From Coix lacryma-jobi var. lacryma-jobi (lineage: Eukaryota; Streptophyta; Magnoliopsida; Poales; Poaceae), in the NCBI GenBank assembly GCA_009763385.1, contig CM019822.1, positions 29,630,842 to 29,694,841 on the forward strand: a stretch of 64,000 nt of DNA, in the 5' to 3' direction. Below are positions 42,153 to 53,722 of this stretch, in pieces. The stretch's first letter is position 1. Every line of letters begins with the position of its first letter. The position numbers and the translations under genes were made by a program. The notes under the pieces were generated by a model, which worked only from the letters and a program-made list of their open reading frames with translations, did not search any database and was not told the origin of the DNA.

Positions 42153-45100
42153 CCTGTTATGTGCACCTGTTGTGAGGCTGAGAAAGATGAAATGCAGGCC
42201 GCATATTGATCATGACCCAAAGAGGAGGGATTTAATTAGGCAACTTAAAGACCTCTGGCCAACTAAAAGTAGTTATCAAAACATATGGAAGTCTAACTAT
42301 ATGTGCGCTAATGTTTTTTTTCTCTAACGCAAAAGGAGTTTTGCATCCTAAATTCTGACCCTATCAAAACTAACCTAGCAAGCACTACAGATAGGCTAAA
42401 TGAGTTGGTATAAATAAGCACACCAAGGAATGAAGGCTATTGCTTATGCTTGATTTCACTTAGGACAAACCTAATACGACATGTAAAAAAATGAAAAGGG
42501 CATCTCTCTCTCTCTCTTCGTTTTTCTTTTGCATTATATCTTCATTTGTTTTTAATTCTCATGTTCAGATCTAAAAACTCATCTATAATGTGCTCATTCA
42601 AGGGCGTAAAAGGGAGCAGCTAAATTTTTGTTCAACTGAGATGAAAGGCAAATTGGTCTTTTTGATTTCCAATAGCCTAGATTATCGGAATATGATCATA
42701 ATATTGTGAAAAGATTAAAATGTATGGATAGTGAGCATTGAGCGATTAACAGGATTTGAGTTTGTTAAGGTCTTGTTTGGATGCACTTGTATACGTGTTG
42801 GAGTGGATTAAGGTAGAAAATAGTTTAAGTTTTACCCCAATCGTCTACTTTGATATATGCGGATTGAGATGGACGAGTACATTCAAACACATCGTAATTG
42901 AGGATACAAGTTTTAGTCACTGTCATATAAAAATTTCCCGTCAATCAAACCAATCATTCTTGACCTATAGCCACTCGTAAAGAATGGCTCGAACTCATTT
43001 CAAAATGACCTTGGGCGCCTGTGCGTGCATGGAACTGTAGAGGAGAGGCAGTCATTGAGTTTATTAATACGTACTACTATCAATAGGATATGTCGATCGG
43101 AGGCGATTTGAGGATGAGTCAGCTAAACCAGAGACGTGTGTTCATACAAGCATCCCGGCCGAAAACAGCCAGAGACACATTTATCTTCCAACAAGATCTA
43201 GATTGTGACTGCCTGACACTGACATACTAATTGGGGAACGAATAACAGTCGTTTTGCTGGAGTAACTTCGATTATTTTGCTTCAAGTTTTCCTAGGGATA
43301 ACTTAGCTTCGTTAGCTAGCAAACGAAGTTGTTGACCGGCAACTGTCACTGAAACTGGATCATTTCCGAACTGTTGTTGCGTTTACGTTTGCTTGAGACG
43401 TCGTTTACTTTACTTTGCCGCTGGAAAACTGTTTATTTAGCGCGATCGTCGACGACACACTCCCATTTCGACCTAGAATACTTTGATTAAGACCACCCGA
43501 GTACGTCTCTTCTCCGGGCGTCTAAATTAAATGGATCACCCCCTGTTGAAGGTCAAGTACGACATTTCTTTTTTTTTTTTTTGGTTTACTCGTACGCCTT
43601 CCTGTCATTTTCCTTGTTGTTGCGGTTTAATTTGTGGCAAGTGCAAGCACAAGCACATCAGGCCGGGTGCTGCTGCGACGGCGACGTCGCGCGCTGAGAG
43701 ATGCGGTAGATGCGGTTTAAAGTTTAAACAAGCAAGCGCCAAGTTTGGAGTTGGTGGCTTTGCTACAGGAGGCAGGAGAGAAACTTTCGACGTCGAACCG
43801 AGGATGTCATTCGGAATTCATCATGTCGCCAGCCACAGCTGAAGGTGCGGCAAGCATATGTTCACTGCCTGCCAACGCCTAGTACTGGTGTGCACCGAGA
43901 GCTGATGAGAACGACGACCACGACGCTAGCTGTGTTGTTGCCGGGCATCCCAGCAAATAGAGAGGAGATGTGTGCGCGTTGACTCAGATCTCGCGCAACA
44001 TGGACACATGGTCTTCATAATTAAGTTTCAGACTAGCAGTGTCTTCCACATGGCGCACGACACAATACTTTCCGAGATCTGTTTTCTGCTTTTCTTTGTC
44101 CGAGGAGTCTTCCGAGAACATTTATACAGTACTAGTAGGAGTATAGTATGATACAGTAGTGGCTAAAACTACTGGTGCTAGTATAGTAGGAGTACACATC
44201 TACAGTATATGATATACTCGTTTCGCATGGAATGGAATCCCCTAGCAAAGGCAGACCGACGGCAATGCAAGTCAACTCGTTTCCCGTTTGGCGCAGCAAC
44301 TGGGTGTGTGTAATTCTACCCGCGTCGCGCGCGGCAGATCCCGTAACGGCGCCGACGGCAACGGAGAAGGCACCCGGGGCGCGGGCGCGGCGTGCGCGCC
44401 AGCCCACCACCTCACGAGCGCGCCGGTCGATCCGTCCGGGCGTCTGGCGGGGCCCGGGGCGGGGGGGTCTGGGCCTGGGCCTGGGCCTGGGTCTGTGGAC
44501 AGCAACCAGACAAGGCGGGCAGCAGGGCAGGGGCAGGGAGCACAGCGTGGATGTCGCTGAGACGCTGACGTGCGCGGGGAACGGGGGTCGGGGGGCCGCC
44601 GCCCCGGGTCATGCCAAGCCAGGCGTGCGCCCCTGCCTCGTCACGCGCGCGGACGGGGGTTTTTTGTCGCCGGCGATGCGTGCCGCGCTCACTCGGCGTC
44701 GCCTTCTGCGTCTGCTGCCGCCGGGGGGCCCGCCCGCCTGGGCACGGCAGGCAGGCAAAGCCTCCTCTCTGGCCGGTGGCCCGTGTGGCCCGTGGCAGGC
44801 TCGAGCTGGCGAGCTCCACGCCATCATCACCACCTACCATACCACTACGGCACTACCAGTAGTACCAGGGTGGTTTTCTGGCTTGTCGGGGCTGGGTACG
44901 TACGGGCGTGACGAGCCGAGAAAACGTACGAATGTGCGCGTACGCCGGCCGGCCGGTCGGTCGGAGACCTCTCGCGGGCTGCCGAAACCGCCGCTACCTC
45001 GCCTGCGATCATCAGCTACGGAAACCGGCGTGACGCGACAAGCACCTCAGCTGTAGTAGGTGGTCTATCAAAAGTGGGGGCACTTTGTTCCTCTTCTTTG

Positions 45101-47411
45101 CCCGTGTGAACGTGACCTTAATATAAGCTGAGCACCGCATCGCAGCCGGAACACCAGTCGCGCGCTCGCTCGTGCCTTAATCCCTGCCCCGGGGCCTAAA
45201 ATACTCGTAACCCAACTGCCTCATGTGATGTGTGAGCGAGAAAAGAAAAGAAGTAGAAAAGGGATCGGAAACGAGAAAAGAATTCATTCGTCGCACTTCC
45301 CCAACATATATCTGCATGTAGTACAGTATCATTGAGACCTTGTTTTACAACGGAACAGAACCGTTCCGGCCGGATTGAACCCATTCGGTTTTAAATCCAG
45401 TTCATAGTAAAATAGCCGTTCGGGTGAGATTTGATTCTGGATGAATTGGTGTAGCCCGGTTTGAATTTAGCTTATTTTTTTATGCTCTTAAATCTAAATT
45501 TATTCTCCACCTATTAGGACCAGAAACGAAAACCACCGGATCAAGTGAATTCCTTTAATTTACTCATTTCCGGTCTAAAATAGTTCTAGACCTTATTCGA
45601 ATCCAGAAAAAAACGAACGAGTCTTAATCCTGTTGGTTTGGTTGGTTAGTTGGTACCTCGCTCTCCAGACACGTCGCCGTCGTCGTCCATGCTCTCTTTC
45701 GAGCCTCTTTCTTTCATCACGCAATACCCTGACGACTGAGGAGAGGCCGGATCGATGGCGCAACAGACAGACACTCGAAAAAAAAGGCGTCTTTTTCACC
45801 AGACACGGAGCATCTGCCAGATTGATCCTGTAGATTCGGACAGGCGGGCTTGCAGCGGTTTTTGTTTTGCAGCCCTAGCCCAGTGCATGCACCCTGCGCC
45901 GGGGCCCTGCTGGGACTGGGAGGGCCGGCCGGGGCGTGCCGTCGGCGCGCGCTCATCGCGTACGCTTGGCGCCCAGCTCTGTCGCCAACGCCGCTTGGCG
46001 CCCCTCTGTCCGGTTACCCTACTTGCCTTGCCGGCCTCGTCTGCCCCCCTGCTCGCGCTTGTAGTTTTGCGCGTACACGCAGCGTGCGCTGGATCAGTGC
46101 TGCGGCAGCCGTCGCCACTCGGATCGGCCCAGCCAGGCGGCAGCAGACACCGTCCGTCGTCCTGCCCCACCGGCCACCGGCCACACCGGCCGGCTCGCGG
46201 ATGATGCGAATCCTTGTAGCTGTGTCATCCTTGTACGTAGAGTACTGTTAATTTAGTGCGTTCCTGATGGGGAAGGCCGGAAAGGGGATAAAATGAAGTG
46301 GATGCATCATGCATGTGTAGTATACACTGCTGTACAGTCTCAACCACGATCGAGCACGCCGGATGCGGATAAAGTTGGCACTGTGCTCCCTACGGTCCTT
46401 CCAAACGAGTAAACACTGTTGTGAGTCTGATGAGCATCAGTAGTTCAGTACAGGTAGAAGCAAGAAATGTTTATTACCTCATTTTTCTACTCCAAAATGC
46501 AAGTTTACTACGCTGTACTGTAAGTTAAATTACCCTGAAGGAACCTAGTAGGAGGAGGAGTAAACGGGAGGACCGCCGGAGGGGGCGCTCTTCGTCTTCG
46601 TCGCATGAACCGCGGAGCAATGACCGCTGCATCGGGATCAGCCGCGCAAACAAATGCCAGAACCCGCTACGCTGCGCCCCCGGCGACGGCGATCGGGTTC
46701 CAAGTCCAACACCTGGTTTGACTTGCAGGTACCGAGAAGCTGCATGCAGCGCAGCTGGGCTAGCTTGAGACGAGAGAGGGAGAGAGACAACAAGTACGAG
46801 ACCATGAGTGATGATCCAGCTACTAGTAGGATATAGTATAAACATGCATGCATATGGATGACGAAACCAAGCCCGATTTCCGCGAGAGCGGAAGGAGGAG
46901 GAGGCAAGCATATGCGTGCGTGCGTGCGTGGACGCGCGCCGCGTTAAAAACAACTCCTCCCCCCTGTGGCCTGTGGGACTGTGTGGGAGTACGATCGCCG
47001 GGGGTGGGCTGCGGTGGATCGTGTCGGCCTCGGAACAAAGATTCCGGGGGCCAGAGCATGGAAACGTGTATTCCGCCTGTCCCACGTGACCGGCCACGAG
47101 GAGCGCCCCGCGCCGGCTCGCCGGCTGCGCCCACATGCCCGTGCCGCGCCTGCCACCGCCAGCCAGCCAGCCTGCCTGCCGCGGGATCCGAGCACGCACA
47201 CGGACCCGCCCCGGCCGGCGTCGATCCATATGCGGAAACGTACGTACCATGCGTGCGATCGGCGCGGCGCCAGTGGCTGACCTCTTGCTGTTTTCTTAAT
47301 GCAATTGCAATATAATGCAATTCCATGGCAGCATAGCATTAGCATGTACGGGGAGCTAGCGCGGTCGTCGTACGTCCAGATGCGAGCTTGCTTGCCTGTG
47401 GCTGTGGGGGG
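42153..47411. other. Gene-poor intergenic region with GC-rich islands
   Basis: 42.2-44.1 kb has AT-rich to mixed composition. GC-rich islands lie at about 44,300-45,050, 45,850-46,200 and 46,850-47,280 and produce long overlapping frames on both strands but no recognised domain. A GGGCCT repeat with G-quadruplex potential is at 44,471-44,491. The first element boundary to the right is the copia LTR at 47,412. Confidence 0.4.
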
Positions 47412-47886
47412 TGATAGAAACAAAACGGATCTCTAGCAGTAGATCTAATGGGGAACAGAGGAGTACATCGAGATAGATAGGTACATGCAGTGAGAGTTGG
47501 AGAAAGTGAGGGAGTAAAGAGACGCAGACCGAGTGAGTCCATTGGAGTCGTAGTAGAGCTCGAGCCGGCCATGGCGTTCGCCGTCGTCTCCTGAGCGCCG
47601 GCGACGTTGTCGGTCGGGGTCGTGGACATCGGAGACGGAGAAGAGGGCGTCGGTGGAGACTTCCCGCCGCTTGCAGCGCCCCTCTCAATCGGACTAGGGT
47701 TTAGGATGTCGGTGGGGAGACTGGCGGCGCGGTCAACCTCGTACCGAGTGCCCCGGCCCCCACCTTTCCTTTATAGCGCTGTGCGGCGGGGGCCCACCAA
47801 CCACAAGGTTGGGCGCCCCCGATCAGGGCGCAGATCTAAGGCCCGTTAGGCCGTTGGGCCTAACGGCTGGGAGATCAATTCCAACA
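47412..47886 (-). repeat. 3' LTR of the young copia element
   Basis: On the minus strand it starts TGTTGGAATTGATCTCCC and ends TTTCTATCA. A TATAAAG lies at 47,769-47,775 (minus), with its counterpart at 54,080-54,086 in the 5' LTR. Confidence 0.95.
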
Positions 47887-47897
47887 TTCTCCCCCTT
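47887..47897 (-). other. Polypurine tract
   Basis: AAGGGGGAGAA on the minus strand directly upstream of the 3' LTR; the expected primer for second-strand synthesis. Confidence 0.85.
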
Positions 47898-48112
47898 GAT
47901 CTCTCAACATTCTTTCATTCTTCAATTTCTTATTCAACATTTCAAAATCTCAAATTTTCAATCTTTCTAAAACGTTTCATTCCATCACAGTCTAGTGCAT
48001 CGAGCATGTCTCATCGTCACAGCCATTAGTGCCGTTAGACTAACAGCCACGACACACCTTTCTGTTTTAAAATGAAAATTTCATTTCCTTCTGGGCCCTT
48101 CTTGTTCGGGAA

Positions 48113-48955
48113 TCATAGGCTCTCCCTTAAACCCATGCCGGCTAAGTGTCCTCTAAAGACACTGGGTGGAAGGCCTTTTGTGAGCGGATCCGCTAGCATC
48201 TTTTCAGTTCGTATGTGCTCAAGATTTATGGTATGATCCCGAACTTTATCTTTCACAACATAATACTTAATGTCAATGTGTTTGGCAGCACCACTTGACC
48301 TATTGTTGTGAGCATATTCCACAGCTGGGTTGTTGTCGCAATACAACCTCAGTGGTTCATGTATTCTTTCTATCACTTTCAATCCGGGTACAAATTTCTT
48401 TAACCAATTCACCTGCCCCGTGGCCTCATAACAAGCTACAAACTCGGCATACATAGTCGAGGATGTAGTCACAGTTTGTTTGGAGCTTTTCCACGATATG
48501 GCTCCTCCAGCGAGAGTAAATATGTATCCTGACGTGGACTTTCTTTCATCTCCCGCATAATCAGAATCTGAATATCCCTCTATGACGAGAGAATCAGATT
48601 TTTCATATGTCAACATGAGACCTTTCGTACCTTGCAAATAACGCAAGACTTTCTTTACTAATTTCCAATGTTCAATTCCTGGATTCTTTTGGAATCTGCC
48701 AAGTAACCCGGTAACGAAAGCAATGTCAGGGCGAGTACACACTTGAGCATATTGCAAACTTCCAACTGCCGAAGCATATGGTACCGCTTTCATTTGTTCG
48801 ATTTCATATTGATTCTTGGGACACTGATGTTCCCCATATCTATCGCCCTTGACTATGGGAGCAGGTGAGGGACTACACGCATGCATACTTAACTTCTTCA
48901 AAACCTTTTCAATGTATGCCTTCTGCGATAGTCCTAAAACCCCTTTTCTTCTATC
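48113..48955 (-). CDS. Copia pol, RT end and RNase H (after an in-frame stop)
   Basis: This is the continuation of pol in the same frame, beginning right after the TGA at 48,956-48,958; the first Met is at 48,901. It holds the RT-RNase H linker (VGSLQYAQVCTRPDIAF, LRYLQGTKGLMLTYE) and the RNase H domain with YSDSDYAGDERKSTSGYIF, SSKQTVTTSSTMYAEFVA and LYCDNNPAVEYAHN, including the acidic catalytic residues. It closes with KHIDIKYYVVKDKV and ADPLTKGLPP. In an active element this would be the C-terminal part of one polyprotein. It would be made here only by stop readthrough. Confidence 0.92.
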   Translation of the reverse strand, partial: DRRKGVLGLSQKAYIEKVLKKLSMHACSPSPAPIVKGDRYGEHQCPKNQYEIEQMKAVPYASAVGSLQYAQVCTRPDIAFVTGLLGRFQKNPGIEHWKLVKKVLRYLQGTKGLMLTYEKSDSLVIEGYSDSDYAGDERKSTSGYIFTLAGGAISWKSSKQTVTTSSTMYAEFVACYEATGQVNWLKKFVPGLKVIERIHEPLRLYCDNNPAVEYAHNNRSSGAAKHIDIKYYVVKDKVRDHTINLEHIRTEKMLADPLTKGLPPSVFRGHLAGMGLRESL

Positions 48956-51900
48956 TCAGTGAATTTCAATTCCCAAGACAAATGAAGCTTCACCAAGATC
49001 TTTCATATCAAAATTCGAGGACAAGAATTTCTTTGTTTCATTTAGTAGATTAACATCACTACTAGCGAGTAGGATATCATCCACATATAGGATCAAGAAT
49101 ATGTATTTCCCATTCTTGAATTTCATATAGACACAATTGTCCTCGACATTTTCTTTAAACCCAAAACATTTTATCGTTCTATCAAACTTCAAGTACCACT
49201 GCCTTGAAGCTTGTTTCAATCCGTAGATTGATCTTTTCAGACGACATCCCATATTTTCTTTTCCGTTTACAACAAAACCTTTCGGTTGTGCCATGTAAAC
49301 GTTTTCTTCTAAATCCCCATTCAGGAATGCTGTCTTTACATCCATCTGATGTAATTCTAAATCATAGTGAGCCACAAGTGCCATGATGATTCTGAAGGAA
49401 TCTTTACATGAAACCGGGGAAAAGGTTTCATTGTAATCAATCCCTTCTCGTTGCGTAAAGCCTTTAGCCACAAGTCGCGCTTTAAACCTTTCAACTTTCC
49501 CTTGGGAGTCATATTTAGTTTTGTAGACCCATTTACAGCCTACCGTTTTGGCTCCTTTAGGAATGTTTTCTAATTCCCAAACTTTGTTGGTACTCATTGA
49601 TTTCATCTCATCTTCCATGGCTTCAAACCACTTGGATGAGTAATCGCTTCTCATGGCTTCTTCAAAAGTTCTTGGGTCATCTTCCATACGAAATTCTTCA
49701 GTATCGTAGACTTCATAATCGTCTGGAATAGCTGACCTTCTCGTTCTTTGAGACCGTCTAGGGGCCTCTGGCACTTGTTCCACAGTGGGCTGTTGTTGTT
49801 CTTCCTCGTATGTGACAATCGGTTCTATAGGATCCTGTTGGACAGGTTCTATATTTTCATTTATTGTCACCACGGGAGAACTTGCAACAGGTGTTGTCAC
49901 CGCAGCGTCCTGGACTGCTGGTGCAACAACAACAGGTAGCGTAAAGAAAGGTTCTTGAACCATCGGAGTGGGTACATATACCCGCTTCTCCTGAAGGTTA
50001 ATTTCACGCGCTACCATGCTCCCCCTGATCATGTCATTCTCCAAGAATATAGCATGCCTAGTTTCAACGAATTTCGTATGTCTGTCAGGACAATAAAAAC
50101 GATATCCTTTCGATCTTTCGGGATAACCAATAAGGTGGCAGCTGACTGTCTTGGAGTCTAACTTTCCAATATTTGGGTTAAAAACTTTCGCCTCAGCTGG
50201 ACAGCCCCACACACGTAAGTGGTTAAGTGAGGGTTTCCTTCCTGTCCATAATTCATATGGTGTTTTCGGCACCGATTTACTTGGTACTCGATTAAGTATA
50301 TGAATGGCGGTTTTCAGTGCCTCCATCCATAGACTAATCGGTAGCGTAGAGTAACTTATCATGCTTCTCACCATATCCATTAAGGTACGGTTTCTTCTTT
50401 CAGCTACTCCATTCTGCTGAGGTTCCCCTGGTGTGGAATACTGAGCAACTATGCCATTTTCCTGTAGAAACCTTGCAAAAGGTCCAGGAATTTGGCCATA
50501 CGGGGTATGTCGCCCATAGTACTCTCCACCATGGTCTGATCGTACTATTTTGATCTTCAAATCATGCTGATTTTCAACTTCAGCTTTAAATATTCTAAAT
50601 TTATCCAATGCTTCCGATCTTTCTTTAATTGGATAAATGTAGCCACAACGGGAATAGTCGTCCGTGAAAGTTATAAACGAGTCATAACCATCCACGCTTT
50701 TCACAGGGAACGGACCACAAATGTCCGTGTGAATTATTTCTAGGATTCTCGTGCTTCGTTTGGCATCTTTCTTGATTTTCTTAACATATTTTCCTTTAAT
50801 GCAATCAATGCATTGTTCTAATTCTGAAAATTCTAAATGCGGAAGAATTGATTCATTAACCAAACGTTCTATTCTCCCCCTCGAAATGTGGCCTAAGCGA
50901 CAGTGCCACAATTTCGAAGAGTTGCAATCGATTCTCTTCCGCTTCTTATTCGTAGATTGGGAGTCATTCACATTCAAATTACATACATGATTCACATTCC
51001 CATCACATACATGATTCAAATTTTCAGCGAGAGATAATAAATAAAGCTTGTCTTGTCGGAAGGCAAGACCAACACTTTCATTATTAAAGAATATCTCACA
51101 TTTGCCATTACCAAAATGGCAATCAAATCCATCATCATCAAGTTTCGATACACTTATTAAGTTTCTACGCAAAGAGGGAACATAAAGTACATCATAAAGA
51201 ATAAGAGAAAAGCCATTCTTCAATGTTAGGGAAAGATTTCCCATAGCTTCAACATCGGCTTGTACTCCATTTGCTACTTTAATTGTTCTTTCTCCTCTTT
51301 GCAGAGTGGTCCTCCCACTTAAGCCCTGTAAGGAATTCACAACATGAACAGTTGCTCCAGAATCAATCCACCAAGTGGTTTTCGAATAACATAAAAACAG
51401 GGATTCATCAACAAATGTAATCAAATCATCACCTTTCTTCATCAACCATTTCATGAAGTCAGGACAATCTTTCTTGTAGTGCCCCCTTTTGAAGCAAAAC
51501 TTGCACTGATCTTTCTCAGCATTGCCATAAAGGTTGTCCTGCTGATTCTGATTCTGGTTTTCAGGATTCTGAGGGTTCTGAGGAACCTGAGGGGCCTTTT
51601 CCTGTGCCTTGGAGGTAGAGCCTTTCTCCCACTGGGACTTGCCCTGTGGTCTGAAGTTCTTATTTCGAAAGTTTCTTTTCTTATTGTCCTTCACATAGTA
51701 AGCAGAGTCACCATGTGAGGACTTAATCCGCTCTTCCTCCTGAACGCACATGGCAATGAGCTTTTCAATATCCCATTTTTCAGGCTGCATGTTATAGTTC
51801 ACAGTAAAAGTTTCATATTCCCTCGGTAAAGAGTGGAAAACCAAATGGAGTAGGAATTGGTCATTGACCACTACTTCCATTGGCGTCAACTTAGCCTGAA

Positions 51901-52378
51901 TGGAGCTCATTTTCACAATGTGATCCCTAATGCTACCACCATTGTATTTCATAGTGACCAATTCCTTGATCAATGTGCTTGCTGTGGCCTTTGCAGACCC
52001 AGTAAACTGGTTCTTAACCCTTTCCAGGTATTCAATGGCAGTGAGACATTCTGGGATCGACCCCCTTATGGGTTCTTCAATCGTGGCCTTGGCCACCATC
52101 AAGCACTTGCGATTGGAGAGTATCCAACGTCTGTGTTCGAGATCATATTTCATCCTGATTTCAGCATGATTTCTTTGCCGAGCAAGGAAATCAGCATCAG
52201 TTTCATCGGCTCCCCTCACCGGGTCCTGTGGTGCAATAGGACACGGTGTGGTTATTGCCATATCAATCTCTCCAAGCGCAAGTTCAAGTTCATATTTCTC
52301 CCGCCAGACCCGATAGTTGGTCCCATTGAGCGGCGGGATGTTGTTGACATTCAACACAGTCTTTCCTCCTGAAACCAT
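48956..52378 (-). CDS. Copia gag-protease-integrase-RT polyprotein
   Basis: The start MVSGGKTVLNVNNIPPLNG at 52,378 is preferred over a Met 26 codons upstream because copia gag proteins begin this way. The domains in order are gag with UBN2-type helices, a CX2CX4HX4C knuckle (CKFCFKRGHYKKDC), protease WWIDSGATVHVV, GAG-pre-integrase LWHCRLGHISRGRIE, and integrase with IHTDICGPF, VRSDHGGEY and PQQNGVAERRNRTL. RT follows with KWVYKTKYDSQGK, QMDVKTAFLNG, YGLKQASRQWY and catalytic YVDD. The frame stops at TGA just after SFVLGIEIH, where copia RT normally continues. A CGA to TGA change would explain it and fits deamination of a methylated CpG. Otherwise the frame is intact over 3.4 kb. Confidence 0.95.
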   Translation of the reverse strand: MVSGGKTVLNVNNIPPLNGTNYRVWREKYELELALGEIDMAITTPCPIAPQDPVRGADETDADFLARQRNHAEIRMKYDLEHRRWILSNRKCLMVAKATIEEPIRGSIPECLTAIEYLERVKNQFTGSAKATASTLIKELVTMKYNGGSIRDHIVKMSSIQAKLTPMEVVVNDQFLLHLVFHSLPREYETFTVNYNMQPEKWDIEKLIAMCVQEEERIKSSHGDSAYYVKDNKKRNFRNKNFRPQGKSQWEKGSTSKAQEKAPQVPQNPQNPENQNQNQQDNLYGNAEKDQCKFCFKRGHYKKDCPDFMKWLMKKGDDLITFVDESLFLCYSKTTWWIDSGATVHVVNSLQGLSGRTTLQRGERTIKVANGVQADVEAMGNLSLTLKNGFSLILYDVLYVPSLRRNLISVSKLDDDGFDCHFGNGKCEIFFNNESVGLAFRQDKLYLLSLAENLNHVCDGNVNHVCNLNVNDSQSTNKKRKRIDCNSSKLWHCRLGHISRGRIERLVNESILPHLEFSELEQCIDCIKGKYVKKIKKDAKRSTRILEIIHTDICGPFPVKSVDGYDSFITFTDDYSRCGYIYPIKERSEALDKFRIFKAEVENQHDLKIKIVRSDHGGEYYGRHTPYGQIPGPFARFLQENGIVAQYSTPGEPQQNGVAERRNRTLMDMVRSMISYSTLPISLWMEALKTAIHILNRVPSKSVPKTPYELWTGRKPSLNHLRVWGCPAEAKVFNPNIGKLDSKTVSCHLIGYPERSKGYRFYCPDRHTKFVETRHAIFLENDMIRGSMVAREINLQEKRVYVPTPMVQEPFFTLPVVVAPAVQDAAVTTPVASSPVVTINENIEPVQQDPIEPIVTYEEEQQQPTVEQVPEAPRRSQRTRRSAIPDDYEVYDTEEFRMEDDPRTFEEAMRSDYSSKWFEAMEDEMKSMSTNKVWELENIPKGAKTVGCKWVYKTKYDSQGKVERFKARLVAKGFTQREGIDYNETFSPVSCKDSFRIIMALVAHYDLELHQMDVKTAFLNGDLEENVYMAQPKGFVVNGKENMGCRLKRSIYGLKQASRQWYLKFDRTIKCFGFKENVEDNCVYMKFKNGKYIFLILYVDDILLASSDVNLLNETKKFLSSNFDMKDLGEASFVLGIEIH

Positions 52379-53708
52379 TTCAAAGAAAAAATAAGAACAT
52401 TTACATATGAAAATTGCATGCCTTATCTCAACGTTGGTCAAAATTAAAACATACAATATTCATTTATACCAAAAAATTCAACATCACCGTTGGGCAGAAG
52501 TAGAATTAATGTATAATTTCATGTGAATAAAATATTATAATAGTGTTATTAACAACGTTGGTCAGAAAATAACAACATTATAATAATCTCAAAATTAGAA
52601 ATATTCATTTTCCATAATTAAACTCTCCCGTTGGTTCGAATTTAATAATAGAAAACAATAAATCATAATACGCAGCGGAAACAGATAAAATTCATTTCAT
52701 ATTTACTTTTCCAGAAGCATAATCATATCTTTCTATTTTCTGAGTAAAATTATCGTTGGATAAAATTTACGCAGAAAATTTGGTTCAAAAATTTCATTAA
52801 ATCATTCAAATCGTTCTGGAAAAAACGAAATTTTTTGTTCATTTTCCGAAAACGGCCTGCTGCCACGCGTGGCCCAAAACGGCCCACGGTGGCCTTTTGC
52901 CGCGCCCAGCCGAACGCCCCCGCGCCCAGGCCGCAACTTGGGCCTGGGCCGGGAAATGGCGCCTCCGCGCGCACCCGCCTGGGCCAAAAACCGGTCCAGT
53001 CGCTCTCGGTCGTCGATTTCAATCGGACGGCCAGGAGGATCTCTCGGGCGATCAAAACCAGCTCCGGCCGGCTGCACCTCCAAACCCTAGCGCATTTCTC
53101 TCCCCCCCCGGCCGCCTTTCTCCTCTGCCTCGGAGCGCAGCGCACGCGGTAGCGGCAGCCGCGACGGCGACGATGCTCCGGCAACTACCACGCGAGCAGG
53201 GACGACGCCGGAGAGAATGGCGCCGTCGGGAAACCCTTCGCCGGTGCGCGCGCTCGCCTCCGGTTGAGCGCGCCGCCGTCGAACGGCTTTGCCGCGGCGC
53301 CCTAACCTGAGCCCCTACCGGCGTCCGCGCGAAACGGAGCTTCGGCCGGTGATTCAACCGCGCAACGATGGCGCCACCGACGGAGAAGAGACCAAGGTAG
53401 GTCTCCTCACCAATCGGCTTCGTATTCTCGGGCTAGGGTTCATCATTAGGGTTAGAGTTTGGTTCGGTTTTGTTCTTCCCGATCTGAGATCGGTAGTTTC
53501 TTCTCCGATTCGTCCTTCTCTTGTAGAGAGTCAGTTAGGGTTCGACGAGTTCATCCCGATCAGAACAGATCGGTCGTTTTCGATTTGATTCGAGTTCGTT
53601 CTTCCCGATCCGAAACGGATCGGTTGATTCATTTGCAGTTCGTTCAAATCCGATCAAAATTAGTACAAACTTTCTCCACTTCCCCGATCTAGATCCACTG
53701 TCTAGTTT
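52379..53708 (-). other. Long 5' leader of the young copia element
   Basis: About 1.3 kb lies between the primer-binding site and gag. It has an AT-rich part (52,400-52,830) and a strongly GC-rich part (52,850-53,350) unlike the rest of the element. Nearest the LTR (53,430-53,700) there is a set of short repeats with GTTCTTCCCGATC and GATCGG that can form small hairpins. No conserved frame is seen. Confidence 0.75.
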
Positions 53709-53721
53709 GGCTCCGATACCA
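53709..53721 (-). other. Primer-binding site of the young copia element
   Basis: TGGTATCGGAGCC on the minus strand, one base inside the 5' LTR; it pairs with initiator tRNA-Met with one mismatch. Confidence 0.92.
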
Positions 53722-53722
53722 T

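Noticed and set aside
44232..45056. 274-codon plus-strand frame
   Set aside because: Lies in GC-rich DNA where all frames are open; Arg/Ala/Pro-rich, no domain, and overlapping frames of similar length exist on the other strand.
46525..47250. 241-codon minus-strand frame
   Set aside because: No recognised motif, and competing frames on both strands across the same GC-rich island.
47607..47849. 80-codon frame repeated at 53,918-54,160
   Set aside because: Present twice only because it lies in the two LTRs of the young copia element; antisense to its transcript.
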